DNA from: Mycoplasmopsis gallinacea
GTDB lineage: Bacteria; Bacillota_I; Bacilli_A; Mycoplasmatales; Metamycoplasmataceae
Reading direction: 5' to 3'
NCBI RefSeq assembly: GCF_012220205.1
Contig: NZ_CP047225.1
Span: 744,001-808,000, forward strand
DNA length: 64,000 bases
In this document: piece by piece, positions 32,004 to 39,305 of the stretch
How positions within the stretch are numbered: position 1 is the first letter of the stretch
Layout: every line of letters begins with the position of its first letter
The notes under the pieces: model-generated
What the model saw: the letters and a program-made list of their open reading frames with translations, nothing else
Databases searched by the model: none
What the model was told of the DNA's origin: nothing
Made by a program: the position numbers and the translations under genes

Positions 32004-32378
32004 TTATTTTTTGTTTTTAATAAACTTTTTATTTGGTGATAAAATAACATCTTCACCCAATTCATAAATAATACCAGCTGTTCTTTTTCCTGGCATTTTT
32101 TGTCATTGATAAAATGTTCCATTTACCTTTGCACTATTTTTGTCACCAAATTCTGAATTTGATAAGATGTGAACAGGAATTGTATTTTCAATGTCATTGC
32201 TTCCATTTAATGATATAGGTTTTACATGATGAATGTTTCAACCAAATGCGCTTTTACGATTATTAAAAGCAGATTTATTCATTGTTCTTCCTGCAAAATC
32301 CTTTACTCTTGTTTGAGTTCCATAATAACTTTCTCAAATTTTTTCTGCTTTTTCTTTAGTGATGTTAGAATTAGCCAT
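32004..32378 (-). CDS. Small HNH-type nuclease-like protein
   Basis: 124 residues from ATG 32378, with three TGA-Trp codons. The centre reads GWNIHHVKPISLNGSNDIENTIPVHILSN, which has the paired histidines, the asparagine and the later histidine of HNH/ββα-metal nuclease folds. No cysteine zinc ligands are seen. It starts 6 bases after the stop of the PnuC-kinase gene, so the two are co-transcribed. It could be a stand-alone nicking enzyme or a remnant. Target unknown. Confidence 0.65.
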
Positions 32379-32384
32379 ATGAAT

Positions 32385-33805
32385 TTACCTTTCTAATGAA
32401 TCTCTTAATATTTTTTTGATCTCATCTGCTGTTTTTTCTGAATCTTCATTGTAAATAATGTGTAAATTCTTAACAAGTTTTTTATTATGTGAACATTTTC
32501 AATAAATTGAATTTTGATTTTCATATTGTTTACTTACTTCAGCAAAAAATCTATCATTTCTTGGAAGAGCTTCAGCTTCTCTAGATTTATCTTGTCCACT
32601 TCTTTTTTGTCTTCTTTTTTAATTTCTTCATAATCAGCTGTAATAATAAAGAAATGATCAAGAGGTTTTACACTTTTAAGTAAAAGCACTGTTAAAATTT
32701 CAATGATTTTTCATTTAATTTTTTGTATTTTACTAAAGAAACCTAATTTAATGTGCACTTCAGAAAATAACATATCATCAATTGGATATCTATCAATAAT
32801 GTAATTGCTATCTGCTAGCTGCATTCTATAAAGCTGTTTTCTTCTATATTTGAAAAATAACTTTTGTGTTTGATATGCTCTTTGAGGTATATCCTCCATA
32901 TATTTAACAAAATATGCTTCGTTTTGTTTTGTAGATTGAATGAAACTTGTTTCATCAAGAAGTTCAAATTCATTTTCTTTAAAAAAACTACTTAAATTAT
33001 TAATAACTGTTGTTTTTCCAGTTGCACCAGGCCCTCCAAAAGCAATTAAAATTTTAGGTTTAATGTTTTTGGTTTTAAAGAAAATATAAATACTTAAACA
33101 AGTATAAAAAACATTAATAACAACTACTGAAATTGAAACAAATCCAATTCCACTAAAAAACGCAATAGCAAGCAAGTTTTTAACAATTCATAATGCTCAG
33201 GTTTGATAAAAACCTAAAATCATCATAATAAGAGCTACAGCGCTAACTGCATTTATTGTTGTGCTTATAATTCTTGCTGTTCAATAATAATTAAAGTTTT
33301 TGCCGTATTCAGCAGATTCTTGATTTAAAATTTTCGCTCAACCGAGGTTGACGATAGGCGTAACAAAATAGAATAAAACAAAGAAAATAACAAATACAAT
33401 GCTAAAGAAAATAGTTGAATAAATATTTAAAATAAACATTTTTACTTTTTTATTAATAACCATTGAATATCATAATGTGCTAAAAATAGGTACAAAAATA
33501 AATAGGGTTAGAATAAAATCCGCAGTCAAATTGACTGATAAACAGAATAACCCAAAGCAAAGTGAATGTATTATCCCAAATGGAAATGCCAATGCTTTAC
33601 GTTTATAAAAATATCAAGTAGAAATAAGTCCGAAAACACCAGAAAGTCCTGAGCCAATAGCTAGAATTTTCTGATAAAGTTGTCCTGTTTGTCAAGCTCA
33701 TGTATTGTCTGAAATTGAATAAAGTGATAAAAATGTTAGAAAAATGAATGTTAATCCAATTAAAAAATATTTCATGTTTTTGTTTTTTAAAATTTGTTTT
33801 TGCAT
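32385..33805 (-). CDS. PnuC-type transporter fused to a nucleoside-kinase-like P-loop domain, frameshifted at 32603-32608
   Basis: Residues 1-250 form about seven hydrophobic segments in the PnuC arrangement (WAWQTGQLYQKILAIGSGLSGVFGL, then YFYKRKALAFPFGIIHSLCFG). Residues 251-473 are a P-loop kinase: ILIAFGGPGATGKTTVINNL (Walker A 257-266), DETSFIQS, a RAYQTQKLFFKYRR helix and YIIDRYPIDDMLF, where deoxynucleoside kinases have the DRS/ED motif. PnuC relatives carry vitamin or nucleoside substrates that are trapped by phosphorylation; here both activities would be in one chain. One A is missing in the A6 run (minus strand) at 32603-32608, after KKEDKK; restored, it continues RSGQDKSREAEALPRNDRFFAEVS to 32385. 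Substrate (nicotinamide riboside or a deoxynucleoside) is not decided by the sequence. Confidence 0.7.
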
Positions 33806-33823
33806 TTTGCCCCCTAATTTTAT

Positions 33824-33856
33824 ATTATAGAAAAAAAAAAAAAAAAACAAAATCAA
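33824..33856 (-). promoter_or_regulatory. Promoter with T17 run between -10 and -35
   Basis: On the minus strand TTGATT is followed by TTG, 17 T (33831-33847), C and TATAAT (33824-33829), 18 bases before the transporter-kinase ATG, which has AGGGGG as ribosome site. Gain or loss of T would move the two boxes relative to each other. Confidence 0.65.
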
Positions 33857-33870
33857 AGCAAATAACTGCT
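33856..33870. repeat. Left 15-bp target duplication of the IS30 element
   Basis: AAGCAAATAACTGCT, repeated exactly at 35697-35711. Confidence 0.85.
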
Positions 33871-34021
33871 AAAAATTGGAAAAGTGACGCGCAAGTTAAG
33901 TGTCAAAAAAATAACAATGCTTTTTTAATGTTTAAATTATAAAAAAATTAGAGCTAAAAATGAATAAATACTGACAAAGGTAAAATCAAAATTGCAAGCC
34001 CTTGTGGCTTGTTTTCTTATA

Positions 34022-34064
34022 AATTTTGAAGTTCTTTTGCTTCTTTTCTCCGAAAGAAAAGAAG
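34022..34064. repeat. 43-bp repeat, copy 1, in IS30 left region
   Basis: The segment including CTTCTTTTCTCCGAAAGAAA is repeated exactly at 34217-34259. The units are 195 bases apart and the similarity continues, degenerate, to TTTGTAACAAAAGA and beyond. It contains no gene. Confidence 0.8.
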
Positions 34065-34216
34065 GCCTGTGCGGCAGCGCAATCTTTGAATCTGTAACAA
34101 AAGATAGACATAGAACAATACAGCGATAAACTGACATTACACATCAAATGGGCTTCAACCACAAAAATCTAGTTTAGCGCTTAAATACCAAGCTTTCTTT
34201 TATTGCTATTAATTTG

Positions 34217-34259
34217 AATTTTGAAGTTCTTTTGCTTCTTTTCTCCGAAAGAAAAGAAG
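34217..34259. repeat. 43-bp repeat, copy 2, in IS30 left region
   Basis: Second copy of 34022-34064. Each copy carries its own small hairpin (CTTTTCT...AGAAAAG). Confidence 0.8.
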
Positions 34260-34418
34260 AGAAGGCCGCGTGCCAACGCAATTAATGTATTTGTAACAAA
34301 AGACTGTCATTACAAGACTATTCTTATTTAAACTGATATTTACACAAAAAATAGTTTTTCTTCACATAAATTTGGTTTAGGTCATCATTCTTGAACTTAG
34401 CATTTATTGATATTAATT

Positions 34419-35597
34419 TTAATTTTCTATTGCTAATATTCTTTTGTATTCATCGATTTGTTCTTTGATTCAAAACACGTATTCTTGTGTGAGTGAATTG
34501 AAACTTTTACCCTTCGGAATAAATCTTCTAATGTATCTATGAGCATTTTCAATTGAACCTTTTTGATACGAAGCATAAGGTTTACATTTAAATAACTTTT
34601 TCTTACCTACCACTTTATGAAGAAGTGTGTTTTCACTACCGTTATCTACTGTTAAGGTTTTTATTTCGAGATTGTATTTTCTTATTAACATCCTTAATGC
34701 TTTGTTAATTGATTTTGCATCTCTTTTTGTTAAAGCAATGTATAACTCTCTAGTTTTACGATCTAAAAGTGTGAAAAGAACAAACTTATCTTCTCTTTTA
34801 CCAACTACTGTATCAGCTTCAAAATGACCTTTTTCTAATCTTAAATTTGCTTCTTTAGGTCTATATTTTACGTCTCTAGCGTGTATCAATGACCTTTTAC
34901 CTTGCTTTAATGTAGTTTTTGTATAACCACCTCTTGATAAATATAAAAGCGGGTCAAAAGAAAGTTTTATTCTTTGTTGCTTTAGAGCTTTGTAAACTGT
35001 GCTAAATGTAGGACAAAAAGCATTTTGATTTGTTTGTTTAAACGAGTTAATCATAAACTTAACAGACATTTTACATTTAATGTTTTTAGAGTTTTTGCTT
35101 GCTTTTTTTCTTAATTCTTTAGTTACATCGTTTCAATATTTCTTAAAGTGACTTCACTTATTTTTTTGTGATTCTGACACTATCATTAACCTTTTGGTTT
35201 TATAACTAAGCAAATGATTTGATAGTTTTCTGAACGAGAGAAATTTAGTTATAAAAATTTTAGATCCGCAAATTTTGCAAATAACTTTATTTTTTAGGCT
35301 TTTATGATAGTCATTTTTTTCAATCATTATTTCCATTTTTTGCTTAACCGTTCTAGATTGATAACCAAAATATTTCGCCGCTTTTGATACTGAATTCAAC
35401 AATAGAACTTTCAAAATAATTTCCCACATTAAGAGTATAGATATTTGTTTATCTCTAAGCAACCTTTTAGACGAAACATTTGAGTGAAGACGTTTTATCT
35501 CATCATCAGATTCTTTGATGATGAAGTGACGGAAGTTTTCAGCATTATTTTTTACACAAATAATATTTTGTTTAGATAAATCTATTAATTTTTTCAT
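34419..35597 (-). CDS. tnp: IS30-family transposase
   Basis: 392 residues, intact through three TGA-Trp codons. The N-terminal half contains a helix-turn-helix (LLNSVSKAAKYFGYQSRTVKQ). The catalytic domain has the IS30 DDE triad: GHFEADTVVGKRED, LTVDNGSENTLL and ASYQKGSIENAHRYIRRFIPKGKSF, the last being the family signature with the Glu. It mobilises the element. The ATG at 35597 is followed by MKKLIDLSKQNIICVK. No frameshift. Confidence 0.92.
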
Positions 35598-35696
35598 ATA
35601 ATAAAAATGTGTCCTTTCTATTTAGCATTATTATTTTACACAATGGACACAAAAAAGTCACACGCATTAAATTTGCGTGTGACTTTTCTAATTTAT

Positions 35697-35711
35697 AAGC
35701 AAATAACTGCT
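35697..35711. repeat. Right 15-bp target duplication of the IS30 element
   Basis: Second copy of AAGCAAATAACTGCT. Before insertion the site read ATCAAAGCA-AATAAC-TGCTTTGAT, a perfect 9-bp inverted repeat. Confidence 0.85.
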
Positions 35712-35718
35712 TTGATTG

Positions 35719-35916
35719 CTAATTTAATTCTTTTTTGACTATATTACAGTAAAATCCTTCAATCCCTATTCCGTGCACACTGCCAATAAGCGGCACAAAA
35801 CAAAGCATGAAAAGAACTGTTATTTTATTTGGAAATCCTTTAGTTCCGAGTCAAATTATAAAGACAATTAAAGCGATTAATTTGACTAGATAAAAAAGAG
35901 TATAAAAAAATCCCAC
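35719..35916 (-). CDS. Possible small membrane protein, doubtful
   Basis: A 65-residue frame from GTG 35916 reads GFFYTLFYLVKLIALIVFIIWLGTKGFPNKITVLFMLCFVPLIGSVHGIGIEG, two hydrophobic segments joined by a basic turn, with one TGA-Trp. There is no convincing ribosome site, and the start falls in a small hairpin (TCCCAC-AA-GTGGGA). It ends next to the IS30 target repeat. It may be the 3' part of a gene whose start was lost at the duplication boundary. Confidence 0.3.
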
Positions 35917-35933
35917 AAGTGGGAAACTTGGGG

Positions 35934-36362
35934 GTTTAAACACTCTTTATTACAAAGAAAAACGTAGAGATCCAATTATCATCTCTGCCTTTATTTTAAC
36001 TAATGAAAAACCTGATAGTGTAGTTGGTAAAACTAAAATTAATTTTACTAACTCAAGAACCTTTGTTGCTGATTCAGAAAATGAAGAAGAGCAAAATAAT
36101 CAAGTAAACCGAAACAATAAAGATAAAAAGAAAAATAAACCAAAACAAACGTAAAATCAATTTAAAAGGTCAAAAAGAATTACTTAACAAAGTTAGAAAA
36201 TCAATCTTTGGAGATATCGAAGTTGATCAACTTGATATTGATGAAGAGAATGAAAAGTAAAAACATACCTTTTTAAAGTGCTATAATTTTTGCACTAAAG
36301 GTATGTTTTTTATCTAAAAAGGATTTATTATGAATAAAAATTATGATGATATTTATATTTTT
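35934..36362. repeat. Right copy (429 bp) of the rnjA-end/tsaC-start duplication
   Basis: Contains a non-functional copy of the rnjA 3' end, a second copy of its terminator and the true start of tsaC. The rnjA part has a 5-base loss in the linker and no start codon, so it is a pseudogene fragment. Confidence 0.88.
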
Positions 36363-36797
36363 ACCACAGATACTGTCTGCGGAATAGGTTGCAAAGTATT
36401 TTCCGGATCAATTAGCAAACTTTTTGAGCTTAAAAATAGACCAATTGAGAAAAAAATCATGATTTTAGTCTCATCAATCAAAATGGCTCAGTCTTTTAAT
36501 CAATGAAATGAAAAAGCTACAGAAGCGGCCTTAAAATATTGACCAGGAGCTTATTCAATTATTATTAATGATCAAGGTTTTAGAATGCCTAATAATGCAA
36601 AGTTATTAAAATTCTTAGAAGAAAATGGACCTATGTACGTCACTAGTGCTAATAAAAGTGGAATGAGTCCAATTGATATTAAAGACGCAAAAGTTGTATT
36701 TCCGCAAGTAACCAATGTGTTTGATTTTGGAAAGCCTAATGGTAAAGCCAGCACCATTATCAACTTAGATACTGGAGAAATTATTGAGAGAAATTAA
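36330..36797 (+). CDS. tsaC: Threonylcarbamoyl-AMP synthase (Sua5/YrdC/TsaC family)
   Basis: 155 residues, shorter than the usual 180-200. It reads IYIFTTDTVCGIGCKVFSG (substrate pocket), LFELKNRPIEKKIMILVSS (KxR motif region), YWPGAYSIIIN and MYVTSANKSGMSPI (SAN motif), all family hallmarks. It makes the threonylcarbamoyl-AMP used for the t6A37 tRNA modification. Its first 11 codons are duplicated at 31712-31744, which shows that tsaC originally followed rnjA directly. The ribosome site is weak (AAAGG), as in the left copy. Two TGA codons read as Trp. Confidence 0.88.
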
Positions 36798-36823
36798 AAC
36801 ACCCTTTTGCATTTGGGTGTTTT
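36796..36823 (+). terminator. Terminator after tsaC, also usable on the minus strand
   Basis: AAAACACCC-TTTTGCATTT-GGGTGTTTT. It is convergent with the nuclease lipoprotein gene, which ends 10 bases away. Confidence 0.8.
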
Positions 36824-36832
36824 AATTTACTC

Positions 36833-38557
36833 TTAATTACTATTTTCTTTAATTCCTACTAAAACGCCTAAATTATGGAATGGTTTAGGGTTTTCTCCAA
36901 AGAGATTTTCTACTAAATTAGGGTAATCTGTGAAAGGGTTTCTTCTTCCATTTGTTACTGCTGCAGTTGCATTATTTCTATCAATATCAAATTGATCTAC
37001 TGGATCTTCACTATTTCATTTTGAATACACATTTAAATAATGATTATTCATAAAAGGGAATGAAGTTATAAATATTTTATTTGCGTCACTATAAAAAATT
37101 GAATCTTGATTATATGTTTGTATAAAGTAAAAATAAGCACGAGCAATATCACCTTTAAAAGCATTTACTGGTTCAAAAACCTCGCTTCCAAAACTGTTAT
37201 TTCCTTTTTTTGCACCATTACGGAATATTTGCGTTTCTTGTAATACGTCATCATGAGGTAAATTTTCTCTGTCGTGATTTACGGTTATATCTGTTGGTCA
37301 AACAAAGAATGGGTCAGATCTTATTGGTTCTACTTTGTTAAATCAAGATTGAGGAACGATGTGTTCTCTATTTGTCCCGTCACCTTCTTTTTTAGCTCTT
37401 TGATCGAATTTATAATCAGGATAAACATAAGGATCTATGCCATCTGGATTTTCTGAGTAAATATCTAATAAAGAACCATCTTTTTCATAATATTTATCTC
37501 TAAACGGAGAATTCGAACCATTGTAAAAACCTTCTAAATTTCCGTATCCGAATTTTGTTGATTTTGATTTTTGAAGTTTTGTTAAAGCTTGAAATAATTC
37601 TAAACCTCTTTTCCCTTCAAGTGAAGCGTAATAGTTGTTCGAACTATCGTATAGATAGTTAATGTTTGAGTTTGAAGAGTGAATTGTTGTATTTGATGTA
37701 TTAGGTTGATTTAAGCTGCTACTGGGAGGGTTTGTAGCTTCTGTTGTATTAGGTGTATTGCTATTTGAACTTGATGAAGCAGAAGAACTATTTAAATCAA
37801 CAGTAAAGTAATGTGTTTCTGTATCAATTGTATGATTTCCTGAATTGCTGTAAATAGCGGTTTTAAATGTAAATTTAGCAACATTGTTTTCAATTGTTAC
37901 ATTTAAAAATGAACTAAGTTTTGTTTTACCGCTTGAATCTGTATATGTTGGCTCTTCAGCATTAACTAATTGTTTTGAACCAATAAAAGATGATTTTACA
38001 GTTGCTATAACTGGTCAAGAACTACTTTCTTTTCAATTGATTTTTTGAGGGGCGATTAAAACTTTTTGTGCTTTTCTATCATAAACAAAATTGTTTGGTT
38101 TTTTTGTTCCTGTTGCGTTTTGATTTTCTAAAATTTTATTCTTCAACATTTCTTTATCTAATGAAGAATTAAAGTCAAATTGACTTGTAGAATCAATTAA
38201 ATTGTTTGTTGTTGCGGATCCGCTTCCATTTTCAGGAGTAGTTGGTGTAGATGTATCAGCTGAAGCGCTTGTTCCGCTGCCGTTTTCATGGTTAGTTGGG
38301 TTTTCAGGAGTAGGATTTTCTGGATTTGTTGTTCCACCTGTGCTTGGATTAGTTGGTGCAGGTGTTTCGTTTGAACTACCATTGTTTGATGAAGCTGGAT
38401 TAGTTGATGTAGCTGTTTCAGGTTTTGTTGTTTCACCAGTTGTATTTTTCGGTGTAGTTTCTTTTTCAGTTTTTGGTTCATTACATGAAGTAAGAATGAA
38501 AGGTGTAAACACCATTGAAGTTGGTGCCATAGTTAATAATAATTTAAACTTTTTCAT
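36833..38557 (-). CDS. Lipoprotein nuclease, endonuclease I (EndA/NucM) family
   Basis: 574 residues, intact through four TGA-Trp codons. The signal peptide ends FILTSC with the lipid cysteine at residue 25, then about 85 residues of Thr/Asn/Pro/Gly/Ser-rich linker (TNPSTGGTTNPENPTPENP). A middle domain (about 135-240) is unrecognised and a second Ser/Asn-rich linker follows. The C-terminal 250 residues are endonuclease I-like: NREHIVPQSWF (catalytic His), DPFFVWPTDITVNHDRENLP, GDIARAYFYFIQTY and GRRNPFTDYPNLVENLFG. It would cut DNA outside the cell, feeding nucleotide import in a parasite without de novo synthesis, and could degrade host DNA traps. Confidence 0.85.
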
Positions 38558-38800
38558 AATAAATAGACCTCTTTTTATACTAGTTATACATTTAAATTTT
38601 ACTATTTTTAGGAAGAAAAAATTAAAATATGAAAAATTACCTTATTTTTATTACAAAATAAAGTTTTCTCAATTAAATTTATGCTTAAAATTGCATTTTC
38701 CTTAATCTATCTATTACTTACACTAGCAAAATTAAAAAGGTCATTTTAGAAAAAACATTAAAACAGGAAAAACCACATTTTGAAAGAAAATACTCTTTAA
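38558..38800. other. Intergenic region upstream of the nuclease lipoprotein
   Basis: About 240 AT-rich bases without a supportable gene on either strand. The minus-strand promoter of the nuclease gene must lie here; AGAGGTC precedes its ATG. Confidence 0.5.
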
Positions 38801-39018
38801 TAAAAGTTTTACTTCTTGTGAATTTTGTTTGATATGTTTTCTTTTCGGATTTCTAATCGTTGATCAATCACTTTTATTGAATTATGAAGTTTGTTTTCAA
38901 AGTTTGAATCTTCTAAAATCAGCGCTTGAAAAAGTAAATCAGTAATTAAAAGTTGTGATAATTTTGATGAAAGTGGAACATCAATGTAAGAAGAGTGTAT
39001 TTTATTATACACTATTTT
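38801..39018. repeat. Left 218-bp direct repeat: truncated copy of the rpiR 3' end
   Basis: Matches 44181-44398 over 218 bases with about ten substitutions and no gap. It encodes, on the minus strand, the last 69 residues of the RpiR-type regulator (YNKIHSSYIDVPLSSKLSQ to SNKIHKK) and stops abruptly at ACTATTTT. The type III restriction-modification operon lies exactly between the two copies. Confidence 0.92.
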
Positions 39019-39206
39019 GATTATTAAATTGATTATATTAATTATTGTTTATCACAAAATATTGAATTAATTTTTTATATCTTTATGCTTAGTTTTTACA
39101 ATTTATTCTTGCATAAAAACAATCTATATTTAATATTGACGAAATCTTAAAAAGTTCTAAAAAACACATTAAACTCTTTGCGAGAGATGTCATTTAAACT
39201 TTCTAC

Positions 39207-39241
39207 TTCTTTTTTTTTTTTTTTTTGTTTATGCTTATATT
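39207..39241 (+). promoter_or_regulatory. T17 run at the mod promoter
   Basis: Seventeen T (39210-39226) precede GTTTATGCTTATATT, which holds -10-like hexamers (TATGCT 39230, TATATT 39236). The run occupies the spacer or -35 position. The interval 39019-39206 upstream has no gene. Confidence 0.55.
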
Positions 39242-39305
39242 AGTTGACTTTAAAAATAAATTAAATACAAGCAAATTACATCTAACAGCAAAAGCAAGGA
39301 GAAAA

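Larger units (their letters stand above)
33871..35696 (-). mobile_element. IS30-family insertion sequence, about 1.83 kb
   Basis: The ends AAAAATTGGAAAAGTGACGC (left) and the complement of the right end, ATAAATTAGAAAAGTCACAC, match at about 20 of 24 positions. Exact 15-bp direct repeats flank them. One transposase gene lies on the minus strand. The left 550 bases are non-coding and hold a degenerate tandem repeat. A hairpin AAAAGTCACACGCA...TGCGTGTGACTTTT sits at the right end. The element is longer than most IS30 members because of the left non-coding part. Confidence 0.8.

Noticed and set aside
34022-34259. CRISPR array
   Set aside because: Only two repeat copies, 195 bases apart, inside an insertion sequence, and no cas genes in the window.
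38202-38705. 167-residue open frame on the plus strand
   Set aside because: It is the antisense of the nuclease lipoprotein's low-complexity linker; its valine/glycine-rich composition follows from the complementary Thr/Pro codons and it has no ribosome site.
39231-39305. Upstream in-frame ATG/TTG starts for mod
   Set aside because: They lie within a few bases of the T17 run without room for a ribosome binding site, and the extra residues are not part of the Mod family N-terminus. The ATG at 39306 has AAGGAG.
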